From positions 68,405,321 through 68,469,320 of the forward strand of contig NC_059075.1 of the NCBI RefSeq assembly GCF_020497125.1: a DNA stretch of 64,000 nucleotides. The letters are read 5' to 3'. The first letter of the stretch is position 1. Each line of letters opens with the position of its first letter. The position numbers and the translations under genes are program-made. This DNA comes from Mauremys mutica (lineage: Eukaryota > Chordata > Testudines > Geoemydidae). The notes under the pieces are model-generated. The model ran no database searches and was not told the origin of the DNA. It saw only the letters and a program-made list of their open reading frames with translations. Shown here one piece after another: positions 47,911 through 60,030 of this stretch.

Positions 47911-48750
47911 ATGTGGACTGGATAAGACTCACCCCGCCCCCCCCCCGCTTTTTAAAATCATGTCACTGGGGGAGCTTGGCCAATAAAGAGTGAAGGGAGG
48001 CCTAGTCAACTGGTTGGCCTGTGCCTGAATATTATGATTAAGGCTTATGTGATGGCACTCCAGACGCAGCACCTACAAAAGAGGCCTACAGATGGCCGCA
48101 GAAGAGGCTCAACAAATTTGGCAGACTTATTGCTGACCCCCAAGTCCATTTGCACGATCTAAGCTGCAGAGTAGGTGCACTGCTCTGAAGAGCTACAGTG
48201 CGAACCCCAGAGAGCATGACATTACATTCAGATAAAGACACCCATGTGTTTACTCAAGCATGTGGTTTTTTTCTTCCTTTTTAGAAACCAAAAGTCACAA
48301 TTAAACTCACTGCAAAAATGTGATTGTAATGTTATATTTGCGAATGGACATGTCTGATTTTTCAGCCCCCAGAGAGACCGTGCATAGGTGCACAACAAAT
48401 TCCCATTGTGTGTGTGCATGTGGCGAGTCTGGCTTATATTTATCCAGGCACGTGCTCAAAGGAGAGATTTGCTTGCGCACAAATCCAGACATGCCTCGTG
48501 GCTGAAAGTCAGGCTCTTACAGCCTAAATCCAGATTCCATCAAAATTCTCACTGGACATCAATGCAACCAGCATTTGACCCTAAATGCACAGAAGTTTTA
48601 AAACAGAAAGCTACAGTTCCCATAGTAAGTATAATATGTATATCCTATTGCATACATTTAATATAAGGCACAAAATATGTATACTACTACTAAATATAAT
48701 ATGTATACAATGTGGTGAGTTGATTGATATGGGGCATGTAACAGAGAGTC

Positions 48751-48825
48751 CAATCCTGCATTCCTTGTGCACCCAAACTCACATTCAAATCCATGTGGGT
48801 TGGGTGTGCAAAGAATGCAGGATTG
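48751..48825. repeat. Short palindromic repeat
   Basis: The arms caatcctgcattccttgtgc with acccaaact and the complement of gtgtgcaaagaatgcaggat with tg pair closely around a short centre. Confidence 0.65.
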
Positions 48826-49574
48826 TGCCCATTGTGGCACACCCTCCACGATGGTCCTGAGACATTTGAGTAATCGGAGTTGCTCTGTATAAAGTACAGG
48901 AGACCAGATTCAATGAAAAAGCCAGGCTCCAAGCAAGTCGGTCATGAAATAGTTATCTGTACTGGCTTCCTCATTTGGACTTGGTAACCCTTGGAAAGTC
49001 CCTGGAATGACGTTTCCAACCTAACAATTAAAAAGGGTTTAATTATACAGAGGCTCAGAGCTCTGGGAACAAGCACCATCCACAGAGCCAGTAAACAACT
49101 GCAGAAAATAACATGTTCAAGCTGCTCTCTCTGCTGGTTGTTTCTCAATTCTGGCAAAAAAACAAAACAAAAATGAATCTAGAAAGAGAAGGAAAATTAG
49201 CGGAACTAGTGTTCTATCCTTAAATAAAGAATAAGGGAGGGACCGACTCTGTGGGTGTTTGTTCTCGATTTGTTATTTTGGCTGTTCTTGGATATCGAAG
49301 GAGGGGAAAGCCAGGAAGAAAAGTTTAAAGCCCAGTTCCTGAGACTGAAGCAAACAGAAGAGGAAGTGGGAATAGGGATAATTTGTTTTAAGTTTTAAAT
49401 GTGCTTTTCGCTGGGTTTGCATTCTGGACTCTGCAGTTACGGTTTCAGTTCTCCTTGGAAGTCTTGGCTACATGAGGAAGCAGAATAATCAGTACAATAG
49501 TGAGATGCATTTTAAGGACGAGTTTATAGTTCAAGTCTCAGTCTGGATGGATTAATAACAGGGAGCCAAATACC

Positions 49575-49660
49575 ACAGTCCTTCCTCTGGCAACACTCTC
49601 ACTCCCACTTACTTCAGTGAGAGTGTTGCCTGAGTAAGGACTGCAGGTTTTGACCCAACA
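49575..49660. repeat. Short palindromic repeat
   Basis: The sequence cagtccttcctctggcaaca with ctctcactccc is mirrored as complement by tcagtgagagtgttgcctga with gtaaggactgcagg. Confidence 0.65.
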
Positions 49661-51230
49661 AGTTTCACATTTAGGGAGCCCCAGGTTAGACGCCTTGAAA
49701 CATAAGCTTGTTACAAAGAAACCGCTCCCCCCTCCTTCCATCAATATCAGTATACATAATTCTTTGTGTACTAAAATCTGGAACTGATTATTTGCTAAGA
49801 AACTTTAGTCCTCCCCGCGCCCTCCAGCTTTATTATTTCAAATAGCTAAAAAGTGCCCTTTGGGGACTAGGGGAAGAGTGGAGGGCAAAGGCAGAAATTA
49901 GCAAACACCACTTTAAGGACTAAACACATACTTTAATGATTTAAATTAATATGGATGTGAGTTATTTCCTTTAGCAGAGCCTGCCAGGTTTCAATAAAAA
50001 TTGGAAAAAAAGCCGTAAGACTAAGGGGGTGGGAGATGTGAATCAACTTGAAGACAGTCAGCCTGCAAAAATGCAAAGACAGCAGCAATGTTAAAAATGG
50101 ATTCAATCAATTTAAATCAAAGTAGACAAATCCAAGCCAGCCCAAACTGGAAATAACTTTTTATAGTTGTGAAATGCAATGCACAGCTCAGCTGCAGCCC
50201 TTAAAGCTTAAACAAGTAAAGTCTAAAGTTTGTGTGTGCTCTGATATTTTATTTTACATTGATTAAATAAGTTCCTGTTAAAATTTGTCAGGAGGAGAGT
50301 CAAACGGATTCATACTCTAATTTTGCCTTTCTAAAGAAACGTGCTTATAATTAGGTGACCTAATTATATTGCAATGGAAAATGCACTTAAACACACACAT
50401 TGTTTCATAACAGATCGAGGAGTTAAAAGTGTTGTGGAATAAACATCTGAGGGCTGGAGTGGGTGACACTTACTGTAAAAAGGACGAGGCGGTGATGAAG
50501 GACAAATGGAAATATGTAGGAAATAAATTAAGAGTTTAATATTTCCACTTCAGTCTAGTCTTCCATTTCTGAACTTCAGAGGGGAAACTGATCAGCTTTT
50601 GCAAACGTGTTGCTTTCCTGATGCAAAGAGCAGATAAACAAGTTTACGGGTTGTTTTTTAAAAAGTCAGTCTGTCATGTTTCAATCCATGTGCCCCTCTC
50701 CTTTGTCATCCCGCCAAAAGAAGAAAAAAAAATAAGAGTGAAATGAAACCTAGATGGACTGAAAAACCATCTGTTACATTCAAAGAGGGGAAGGGAGGGG
50801 AGCACAGAATGCAACGGGTACTCATGCAGAAAGCGCACCCCGTGCAAACACACAAAATAGTACTCCAGCTTTCTATCAAGCAAAGAGGGGAAATCGAGAG
50901 GGCCTTGTTTTTTGTCAGTGTCACTTGCTAGGATCTGATCGCAGAGACCATCTTAAATAAAAATCTGCCAGTGTGTTGTTAAGCAGCTGGAAACTGGGTC
51001 CCTGCTTTACTGGGGAAATAGATTTCCTTGGGGGAGGGGGGGACCCTCCAACACATAAGCATGCAACTGGTGTCCAGCAGAAAGGAAAGAGCTTCACTCG
51101 AAAAAAGCAAACGTTACTACCTAGCTCACAGAATCAATATCCTGCAAACAAACACAAACAGCCCTTCCTCTTTAGTTTCACGGTAATTACAGCTGGGAGA
51201 AAGGAAGATGAGGCTCTGCAAAGATCAGCT
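49661..51230. other. Gene-proximal upstream DNA of ZFP36L1
   Basis: No repeat or coding region is recognised in the about 1.6 kb before the CpG-rich promoter. It could hold enhancers of the downstream immediate-early-type gene, but conservation cannot be judged from one sequence. Confidence 0.4.
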
Positions 51231-51239
51231 TTGTTTTGC

Positions 51240-52021
51240 TCGTCTGCTACCCCGAACCCGACCACAGCTACGCATCTACTCTTGCGCGCACACCCCACCT
51301 GCCTTTACAAAAGGCTAAAGTTGCCGTTTCTTTCCTGCACACGAGAAGGAAAGCGGGGAAACTACCGGGGGGGGGGGGGGGGAAGAGGATCTGGGCACTC
51401 GCAGAGCCTGCTGCAAAGACACAGCTCCCGCCCGGGCCGTTTTGCAAAAGTTCAGTGCAAGCTGAGCTGGGGGGAGGAGGGGGAGCAGCCCAAAGTGGGT
51501 GCAGCAAATGATGTCACCACCCCTTGCATAATTCCAGCACTCACAAAGGCGCGCGGGCCCTTCCCCCGCCTTCTAATCACAACCAAGTTGTACATGCACG
51601 TCGGGCTGGGGGTGGGGAGCTTTGAAAAACTTTCCTCCTCGTACCAGGAGCCCAGCGCAGGCTCCGATCGGGCTTTGCCTCCCCTCCCCGCCCCCCTCCT
51701 TCCTCTTGAAAGTTTTCTCGGGCCCGACCGGCGGGGTGAGTCAATCGCGCTGTCAATCATCTGCCTCCTCCTCCTCCCTCCCCGGCTGGCAATGGGCCGC
51801 GAGCTCCTCCCCGGGCCGGGCTGGGAGCTTGCAAACTTTATAAATTGAGTTTAGGCAAAGCGGCGGGGGAAAGCGAGCGGCCGGCCGGAGGCAGAGCGAG
51901 GCGTGGCGGCAGAGCAGGGGGCAAGGACTCGGAGCAGGGCGCTGGAGGCTGTGCCTTACTTCCCACACTGCGATCCCTTGCGCCCGGCTAGCGCTGCTCT
52001 GCCGCCCTGCGATCGCCCACC
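51240..52021 (+). promoter_or_regulatory. ZFP36L1: ZFP36L1 CpG-rich promoter and 5' UTR
   Basis: CpG density rises sharply from about 51240 and stays high into exon 1. A TATA-like tttataaat lies at 51837-51845, placing transcription start near 51870 and leaving a GC-rich 5' UTR of about 150 nt. Upstream are an AP-1-like TGAGTCA (51737-51743), a CRE-like TGATGTCA (51509-51516), GC boxes and a 16-G run (51367-51382). AP-1 and CRE sites would fit the growth-factor and stress inducibility known for this gene family. The start codon context, cccaccATGT, is a good Kozak match. Confidence 0.75.
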
Positions 52022-52078
52022 ATGTCCACGGCGCTGGTGTCTCCGACCATCTTCGACCTGAGCGAAGTTCTGTGCAAG
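52022..52078 (+). CDS. ZFP36L1: ZFP36L1 coding exon 1 (residues 1-19)
   Basis: Nineteen codons, MSTALVSPTIFDLSEVLCK, end in phase 0 at the splice donor AAG|GTAAAG (52079). The vertebrate ZFP36L1 N-terminus is almost identical. The leucine-rich TIFDLSEVLCK segment is conserved in the TIS11 family and overlaps the region ascribed to a nuclear export signal and decay-factor recruitment. The ATG was chosen because of its Kozak context and because it gives the family N-terminus. The 2-exon structure with a tiny first coding exon is the classic ZFP36L1 gene layout. Confidence 0.95.
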
Positions 52079-54438
52079 GTAAAGGGGCTCGCCTGGGCGG
52101 CGCGCGTGGGGCTGATCGGCCCCCTCTGCCCGTGCGGCTTTAGGGGATGCGGCTTTTGTCGGGTCTTTCACTAAGTTCGGTGCCTGTTTGGACTTAACTG
52201 TGTCGCCAGCCCTCCCTGGCGCTCGCCTCGTGCGGCGAGGGGAGGTTGTGTTGCCTCGATCGTAAGTCAGTTGCTGCTTGCCGTAAAATTATTCTGGTCT
52301 TCTCCCTCATGAGCTGATTGTGGCTGGTTTTCCTGTCTTTCGTTGCCCCTAGGAAGGACTAAGCGCAGCCGAGCAAACTTGTTAAATGTTTTGAGTGCCT
52401 TTCCGGGGTTGCGTTTTTAGTTCTTTCTTTATTTTTGCAAATAGTCTTCTGGAGGCCAACGAAGTTGTAAAGAGAACTCGTTAATGTGGCCAAACTGTTT
52501 GTGAGTTGTTCCCTTTTTTCACTGTCTCCTCTTTCTCCCACCAGCCAGACCTCCGGTGGGGGGGGGGGGAGATTTCTAATGTGTTAATCGCGGCATTTTG
52601 CGAAGATGTGTGTGTTTAACGAGTTCGGGTATGAAATCCCAAGAATCCAAGTAGTTTTGTAAAACTTGTTGAGGACGTTTCCCTTCCCTTTGAGTTCTGT
52701 GCTTTTGAACTGAGATGCTTCTAAAAGTTTTGGAAATGTAAAACCTTCCTTTTTTTTGTGTGCATATGCGTGTGTCAAAGCTACCTCTGGCTTCAGAGAG
52801 CTGTTTGACATGGGGCGTTGGTAGAAGGAATTTTAACGTGTTAGTTAGAAGGCTTTTTCTTCCGAGTTGTTGCTCGGCCACTTTTAATTGCTTAAGTTTT
52901 AGGCTGCTGTAACACGCCTGGTCTTGTTGCTATGATTTTCCCAAGTTAGTTCTGCTTCTGCTCCTACAGCTGCAAATTTACTTTGGGGGCAAAACGATCT
53001 GGTGATGAGGTTCCTTTAATAATCTTTGCAGGCCAGTGTGCTGCACTCACAGCTGCTTCCATTCACTCAATGCAGTTTTACTTTTCTTATTTTCCCTCCT
53101 CCCCTTCGGATCAGCTTTGTTCCCTCCCACCCCCTGTGGATTTCTCCTTTGTTTAGTGAAATTCTGTCTAAAGACACTTTTTTCTCAATTTATAACAGAG
53201 CTGGTTTAAAAAGGGAAACAAAAACAGAGTTCTCTACCCTCAACAAACTGATAGTCAAGAAAGTACTTTTCCTCCTACTCCTTAGATTTTTCCATGTTTT
53301 GAAATTATCAGCGTTAAAATGATTACAGATAAAAATTCTAGACTGACTCAGTTTTTGCCTGTTTACTTTCTTAAAAGTTGACAATGAAGGTGCACTACTA
53401 AAACAGGGCTAGGAGTGTCATATTCAATGAATGTGAACAAGGGCTGTGCCTCCCCTTTAAAATCAAAACACACAAAAAATTAATCTGGATAGGTGAAGAG
53501 CTTTAAAAAAGCTCTGCTTTTCAAAGTAACTGTAGCAAACCAGTGTAACTTTTCTCGCTGAAAGAGCTTTTTTAATATTTAAAACGGAGTTTGTAGATGA
53601 AGTAATTGGTTCCTGATCCCTTCCAGACTTTCCTTGCAGCCCAAAAGCTAATTGCAAAGGAATCCTCTTGCGGTTAGGGGTGAAGACTGGCCTGGATCAG
53701 ATGAAATGCTATTGCTGTGCTGGAGGAGCAAGAGAAATGGGATTAATTTAGATCAGTAATTAGTGCATTTCCAAAAAGTCCCGTGCCCTCACCCATTTGT
53801 CTCACACATACGCCCTGTCCCTGAAGCAGGACTGTCCCAGATAATGCTTCTGTACTTTTCTGTAGTGCAGAAAATCTACAATTCTCAAAGGTTTCTACAA
53901 TAGTCTCTGACATTAGAGGGGTTTGTGAACAGGGTGGAATAATTCAACAGAGGAGAGATGACAGGAAGTACTGGCTCTTGGGTCTGGCAAGGGTCCTGAA
54001 CCTGGGGAAGATGTGGCTGTGGGACTGCAGGTGGAGCAGGGTGAGCAGTTGCTTGCAGCAGGGGAGGACTGTGACTCTGGAAGGAAGAATAGTGGGTTTG
54101 GCTCTTGCAGGCAGCACTAGGTGTGGGTAGGTGGGGCATCCAAGTTATTGCCTTGGGCGGGGGAGGTTGTATGTATTGCAGGTTGACTGGGTAGGTGGGG
54201 CACCTGGTCATTGCCTGGGGAAATGGGTGCCGGGTAACAGGATGATTTGCTGTCCTACGAGGTGGGATATTAGAAGCAGGGTTATTTTGCAGAGCAATGG
54301 GGCTGTTGAAGATAGAGGCTAGGTTTGATATGGAGGGGCTGGATGTGGTCACCTTGTTGACTGATGAGTTGCATTGGGAATAGGCTGCAGGAGGTTGCTG
54401 GAGCAGGCTGGGTGACTCTCTTGTTTTTCTCTCCACAG
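52079..54438 (+). other. ZFP36L1 intron (2360 bp)
   Basis: Canonical GT (52079) and AG (54437-54438) borders are present. The acceptor is preceded by a pyrimidine stretch, ctcttgtttttctctccaca. There are no repeats I can name. Frames within it, including a 183-codon antisense one, lack homology. The exon 2 frame stays open upstream to a Met at 54364, which would add 25 residues if the intron were retained or an internal promoter were used. Confidence 0.92.
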
Positions 54439-55389
54439 AGTAACAAGATGTTGAACTACAGCCCTTCAGGTGTTGGAGGGTGTCTGTTGGATAGGAAGGC
54501 AGTGGGCACCCCAGCTGGCGGGGGTTTCCCTAGGAGGCACTCTGTCACCTTGCCCAACTCCAAGTTTCACCAGAACCAGCTCCTAAGCAGCCTCAAGGGG
54601 GAGCCGGCCCCTGTGCTGGGTCCCAGGGAAAGCCGTTTTCGGGACCGCTCCTTCTCTGAAGGTGGTGAGCGCCTGTTGCAGCAGAAGCAGCCTGGGGGAC
54701 AAATCAACTCGAGCCGCTACAAGACAGAGCTGTGCCGCCCCTTCGAGGAGAACGGTGCCTGCAAATACGGTGACAAGTGCCAGTTTGCCCACGGCATCCA
54801 TGAGCTGCGGAGCCTAACCCGCCACCCCAAGTACAAGACAGAGCTGTGTCGCACTTTCCACACCATCGGCTTCTGCCCTTATGGGCCTCGTTGTCACTTC
54901 ATCCACAATGCCGAGGAGCGCCGTGCTGTGGCTGGGGGCCGGGACCCCACCATCACCGACAGACCCCGCCTCCAGCACAGCTTCAGCTTTGCTGGCTTCC
55001 CCAGTGTCACTGCCAATGGGCTGCTGGACAGCCCCACCTCAGTCACCCCACCACCCATGCTGAGCGCTGATGACCTTCTGGGCTCGCCCACCTTGCCAGA
55101 TTGTGCCAGCAACCCCTTCACCTTCTCCAGCCAGGAGCTGGCCACTCTCTTTGCCCCCAGCATAGGGGTGCAGGTGTCCAGTGGGGGTTCACCCACTGCT
55201 TTCCTCTTCAGGCCCATGTCTGAGTCCCCCAACATGTTTGACTCACCCCCCAGTCCTCAGGACTCCCTCTCTGATCAGGAAGGCTATCTGAGCAGCTCCA
55301 GCAGCAGCCACAGTGGCTCAGATTCACCCATCCTGGATAACTCGAGACGTCTTCCCATCTTCAGCAGACTCTCCATCTCTGATGACTAA
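54439..55389 (+). CDS. ZFP36L1: ZFP36L1 coding exon 2 (residues 20-335), CCCH tandem zinc-finger mRNA-decay factor
   Basis: The protein binds AU-rich elements in mRNA 3' UTRs and recruits the CCR4-NOT deadenylase, triggering cytoplasmic decay. Two CX8CX5CX3H fingers are intact. Finger 1 is C118, C127, C133, H137; finger 2 is C156, C165, C171, H175. Each is preceded by an R/K-YKTEL lead-in (112-117 and 150-155), with the family's 18-residue linker between them. Kinase and 14-3-3 sites are conserved: RRHS54 and RDRSFS92, plus HSFSFAG around 202. The C-terminus [14 protein letters not shown] is the CNOT1-binding motif, with S331 matching a known phosphosite of the family. The total of 335 residues compares with about 338 in mammals. 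A serine run ([12 protein letters not shown]) precedes the C-terminal motif. Identification as L1 rather than ZFP36 or ZFP36L2 rests on the near-identical N-terminus and C-terminus. Confidence 0.98.
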   Translation, partial: SNKMLNYSPSGVGGCLLDRKAVGTPAGGGFPRRHSVTLPNSKFHQNQLLSSLKGEPAPVLGPRESRFRDRSFSEGGERLLQQKQPGGQINSSRYKTELCRPFEENGACKYGDKCQFAHGIHELRSLTRHPKYKTELCRTFHTIGFCPYGPRCHFIHNAEERRAVAGGRDPTITDRPRLQHSFSFAGFPSVTANGLLDSPTSVTPPPMLSADDLLGSPTLPDCASNPFTFSSQELATLFAPSIGVQVSSGGSPTAFLFRPMSESPNMFDSPPSPQDSLSDQEGYLSSSSSSHSGSDSPILDNSRRLPIFSRLSISDD

Positions 55390-55553
55390 ACTGGGGTTTC
55401 CTCTTGCCCTCCTCCCACCTTTATTACAATGTTAAGCTGAACCCCCCCCTTGCCCCCTCCCAGTGCCCCCAATCTAAGGGTTAGATGTTAACCTAAAGGC
55501 TGTCCACTTGCCTGTAGCCGACTCACTGGCTTAGACCTTAAGTGCCAAATTAC

Positions 55554-55559
55554 AATAAA
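55554..55559 (+). terminator. ZFP36L1: Proximal poly(A) signal AATAAA
   Basis: AATAAA lies 165 nt after the stop codon. Use of this signal would give a short 3' UTR lacking all AU-rich elements. Two more overlapping AATAAA signals lie at 55990-55999. Confidence 0.55.
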
Positions 55560-56961
55560 AAGCAATAACCGTTTACAAAATTAGTGCCTTTGAACATTTT
55601 CACTGTGACTGTATTACCTCTCTGGCTGCAGAGGGCACCAGCAGCCTCCTTTAAAGCTCTGTGCACTTCCAGATGTGCAGGGAATATCCATAACCAACTG
55701 CTCCCTCCACTGGCCACAATAATGCATTGTTCCTTCCCCCCTTCCTTCCCATTGGCCAGTTTCTGCTAGACTTATGGCATGTGGACAGCGGTTAACATCC
55801 AACCCTTTTCCCCTTTAAAGACTAATCTTGCCTGGGTCTGCTCAGGTCTGCAGGAAGAAAAAGCTGAGAATGGACAAAGATTGTAACATGAGTGGGACTT
55901 GTGACTGGGGGAAAAAGCCAGATGGACTATGAAAGACTTGATTTTGGTGCTAAAAGTTCCCCATGTATACATGTGACATCTTTACAAACAATAAATAAAA
56001 CTAGAGGGGGTGGGCAAATGGAATTCATTCCACACACGCAAGTTCCGTGTATTCCAAGTTCCAGTAGACATAGCTTTAATGGTTTTGCTCTAGAGTACGT
56101 TAGATCTATCTTAGAGCACTCACGCCAAGCTTTTTATTATTTTTTTTCTGGGTTTTTAATTTTGTATAACTTTTCAGAAATTGGAGAGCAAATTTTGCTT
56201 GTCACTGCACAACAATATAAAAAAAAGCTTATTTAACTTATCAAAACGTATTTATTGCCGAAACCTATGCTTTTTGTTAATTTTGTTCATATTTATCGGG
56301 ATGATGAATCCATAGAATATATTCTTTTATGTTTAAATTATGATCTTCCATATTAATCTTAAGATTGTGAAGTGTCTTTTTTTCCTTTTTTCCCCCCACA
56401 GTTTAATATATTATACTACAATGACATTTTTGTAACTTTACACTTTTTTGGTTATTTTATTTTAAAAAATGAAAAATTAATTTAAAAAAAATGCAAAAAC
56501 TGTGTTTGGATTATTTATTTTAGAATTTCCCCCCTTTTTTGTGTTGGACTGCAAATTGAGTTAATGTGCTCCTTTGCCTTTTCTCTTCCTCCTCCTCCTC
56601 CTTCCCCTCCCCCCTAGGTCATACAACACCTGGGCTTTAGAATGTATGTGTATAAGCTCTGTTGTGAGACAGTATGGAAGGAAGACATTTTACTTCCTTT
56701 TTTTTTTTTCCGATAGCTTCTTAAAGGAGACAAAAGCCTTTGGCTTAAAGTGCCTATTTGAAGACATTCCAAATGCAGTTTGTCTTTGCCTTTCTGTGTT
56801 CCAAGTTTGGAGTTTTCCTTGTTGAGGTGAACGGGACTGGCACAAAGAAAATAATGAATGTAATTTTTTTTCCCCCCTGTTACTGTTCACTACATTGCTT
56901 TTTTTCTCTGTGAGTTTATTTAAAAGAATCTCTTTTGTAACGACTGTTTGCAGTTTAAATC

Positions 56962-56967
56962 AATAAA
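56962..56967 (+). terminator. ZFP36L1: Distal poly(A) signal AATAAA
   Basis: AATAAA is followed about 30 nt later by a GT-rich stretch (attggtttttcttgc), as expected for the main cleavage site. It places the transcript end near 56985-57000. Confidence 0.75.
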
Positions 56968-57000
56968 CCCCAAGTTTTTTCAAGAAACAGACAATGAAAT

Positions 57001-59234
57001 TGGTTTTTCTTGCAAAAACGAGATGCTCTTCTTTTAAGATAGCCACTCAAATGTAGAATACTTCCTCCTCCCAACCCACAGTCTGCACGGGGGACTTTGA
57101 TATACCATCTGTCCTTCTCTGAGATGAGAATATGCTGATCAATTTAAACAAGCAAATGGGTGTAAAAGAAGACACATGCAGTGGCTTATTCGATCAGGCT
57201 TTGTTGATCTTCATGTTTACACTGGGATCTTCCTCTTGTCTTAATTTTCAAAGTCACTCAGGCTTTTCTCGCAAACTTCCTCTTCTGATATTTGTATCTG
57301 GATCTCCTGGACTGGCTTCCACTCCTGCTAGAAGAGATGGACCTTTATTGCACCAAGAGAGTATGAGCTATGTTTTGAACTAGACTCTGGTAAACTGAAG
57401 TTTCTGATGAAATTATTCTAATTATTTTCAGATTTCAGGGTTTGCACATTAGTAACTGTTCTAGTTAGGCTTTTAGAGGGACTACATATTTTACAAGGTG
57501 AAAGAACACCAACCAAAAGCAGTTGAGTCAAAATGCATAAATCTCATCCCACATCATAGCCCAACCCTCACCTACTCCTTCAATGCAAAATTTCATTGGC
57601 GCTTCCAGGGACTGCTGGAAGCATATTGTCTTGGGGCACTTTCTCCTAGCGATGCTTACAGTGTAACTCTTGTACTCAGACTTGCTTGAGGCTCCCCTAC
57701 CCATCTGAACATGTTTCAGCATCTTTCCAAGTTGTTGGGGGTGGGAAAACATACCAAACCAACAACCATCTACGCTCTGGCTCTTGCCCCATCTCAAGGA
57801 AGTTCAGGAGAAAACCTTTACAGATTTACTGTAGAACATCTTCCTAACATAGAACCTGCAGGACACCCAGGGCCTATGCTAAACTTCCACCTGTGATATT
57901 GGAGGCCCTTTGGACCTAGCATTTCTACAGTGCAGTTTGGCAGAAACATAGGGCCAATTTAAGAGGTAAAAGTGGAGTGGGAGGTGGCTACTAGAGAGAT
58001 GGGTTACACTGGATCATATAAAAGCCGTATGGAATTTTATCCAGCAGAACTTCACATGACTGGTAAGCAGTACATGCTGCCCATGGGGGAAGAGCTCCTG
58101 GCACAACCACCATGCTGTTACTAATGTTTGACAAATGTCCTTCAAATGCATTGCACAGGCAGCAGCAATCTTCTGCTTATATTTGCACATTCTCGGTTAC
58201 TCAAAACTGTTCAAGCCTGAAAGACTGGTATCTACCATAAGGTGCTTTGCAGCAGTAACTGCTTAACTGTCTCTCCTGAATGTTTAATGGAGTTTTGGTT
58301 TAAAAAAATAAATGCTCTGAGCGGCAAAGGATTCTTTGGCATATTCCAGAGTGTGAGCATGGAGCTGGAAACTGCTCACCATTCTAGAGTTCTTTGAATG
58401 AATGTGCTTTGCCCTGTTAATAATTGATGAAGGAAATAGCTGTGCTACTTGCATGTTGCTCTCTGAGGAATAATTAGGATGCTGTGCTAAAAGCAGACCT
58501 TTGCACATAGTACTTGTGTGGTTCCCCTGACGGTGCAGTGGCCTAATGTGCCAGCTTTTGGAGACAGGCCACCATTTGTCTTTGGATGGTTCGTGCTTTC
58601 TTGATGACACACACCTTTGCCAGTAGGTTTTTATGGCAGTGTTTTGCAATAGTTAAATAGACTAAACTTGAGCCCCGGGTGGATGAGGGAGGAGAAGGAA
58701 ACACTCTGTAACCTCTCAGAACAGGCCACAATACACATTTATTTAGTATGACCTCTTTAATATTGGGAGTCTCCTGGTCTCTAACCCCAGTTACTTTGAT
58801 ATAGGCCTGCCTATAGCATAGCAGCTATCTTAACGGTGCTGCTATTCTCCTGTCCGTGGATGAAGCTCAGTTATCCATATTGATTCTTCTAGATGGCAGC
58901 TGACAAATCTAAAACTTAATCATGAAATGTTAATGTGTCATCAGATATTAGGAAGATTAAATTGAGTCACCAAGTGGCTTCATTGCTCCTTTTCTGAGAA
59001 GTGCTGGAGAATAGTCTTGGGCAATTGCTCATCTGATCTAAGGGGCCTTGTCCAGTATTTCCTTCTGTTGCCTCTCTTCAATTAGTATATGGGGTTGTTA
59101 GGTGAGTAGTGAGGAAGTGTGGGCAACAGTGTCTTCAGTATGCTAATAGCCCACTCAATCTCTTCTGACTGGTTCAGTGTTCTGACATGCAAACTGATGC
59201 ATGGATGAGAGCCAGCTGCCTGAGACTCCATACA
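57001..59234. other. Intergenic DNA downstream of ZFP36L1
   Basis: No second gene, RNA gene or nameable repeat was seen. Open frames are short and without domains. Confidence 0.5.
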
Positions 59235-59368
59235 GATAGGATTAGGGCGACCAGACAGCAAGTGTGAAAAATTGGGATAGGGGTGGGGGGCAATAGGCGC
59301 CAATATAAGGGACCCAAAATCGGGACTGTCCCTATAAAATCAGGATATCTGGTCACCTTAGATAAGAT
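59235..59368. mobile_element. 118-bp hAT MITE, second copy, with 8-bp duplication
   Basis: The element is 59243-59360, starting tagggcgaccagac and ending tctggtcacctta. It is the same family as 12032-12155 in the opposite orientation. Flanks gataggat (59235-59242) and gataagat (59361-59368) match at 7 of 8 positions. Confidence 0.9.
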
Positions 59369-59564
59369 GAAGAATGCTTACAGTTGAGGGAAAACAAACT
59401 AGATGGCAGAGCTTACCTCAGCAACTCAGATTGATGGGGTTTGCCTGCTGTTCACTTCTAAGGTTCTCCACCCAGGCCTCTTCGTGGTTCTGCAGTCGCT
59501 ACTTGAAGTTTAAGTAGTTGCTGTTCCAAAGACTGCTGCTTGCCATCTCTGCTTGACAAGAAGA

Positions 59565-60030
59565 TTTCATCCATTTCTTTCAGCCCCAGGCCTCACTTGT
59601 TCCCTACCTTTGGTGCCTTGAGATTAATGTCTATAATGCTCTCGACCTTCAAACCGTCCAGAAATTGCAGCTAGTTCAGAATAAAGCAGCCTGCTTGCTG
59701 AGCAGTGATACTTCTCTCCATGGTCTGCATTGGCTACCTGATGTCTGGCATGTTAGAGGCAGATTTTGATCTGCAAAGTTTCTACATGGTTTAGGCCCAA
59801 CCTATTTGAGTGACTGCCTCTCCCACTCTGTGATGGTATGGCAGAGGCACTCTGGCTTGTAGTTACTTGAAATAAACAAGATGGAGCTCTGAAATGCTTT
59901 CCTCTCCCCATTCCCAGGCACCTTGGTCTGACAGTCACCAAATCCAACCTCTCTGGCAAAACATGCAAGACTCACCTATTTGCCCAAACTTCTCTGGATG
60001 TGAGGCATGCAGTGTGAGATGGGCTCTTTA
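59565..60030 (+). pseudogene. L2/CR1-clade LINE reverse-transcriptase C-terminal relic
   Basis: Plus-strand translation, with frame changes, gives LQLVQNKAACLL, then LHGLHWLPDVW, then GPTYLSDCLSH. Further on is SNLSGKTCKTHLFAQT. This order (LQxVQNxAAxLL, LHWLP, P-YLSDLL, LKTHLF) is the conserved C-terminal end of L2/CR1-clade reverse transcriptases. Stops and shifts show that it is dead. The subfamily is not determined. Confidence 0.7.

Larger units (their letters stand above)
55390..56990 (+). promoter_or_regulatory. ZFP36L1: ZFP36L1 3' UTR with AU-rich elements
   Basis: The 3' UTR is about 1.6 kb and becomes strongly AT-rich after 56100. AUUUA cores occur at 56231, 56250 (in UAUUUAUU), 56291, 56511-56519 (exact UUAUUUAUU nonamer) and near 56928. 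UUAUUUAUU is the preferred binding site of this protein family, so negative autoregulation of its own mRNA is plausible and is known for TIS11 members. Length and composition resemble mammalian ZFP36L1. Confidence 0.85.

Noticed and set aside
50973..51848. 291-codon frame upstream of ZFP36L1
   Set aside because: It overlaps the CpG-rich promoter and TATA-like box, contains the G run and has no recognisable domain. It stays open because of GC-rich composition.
53885..54436. 183-codon proline-rich antisense frame in the ZFP36L1 intron
   Set aside because: It has no homology, is antisense to a canonical intron and is low in complexity.
54583..55235. Other frames over ZFP36L1 exon 2
   Set aside because: Shadows of the conserved zinc-finger coding frame.
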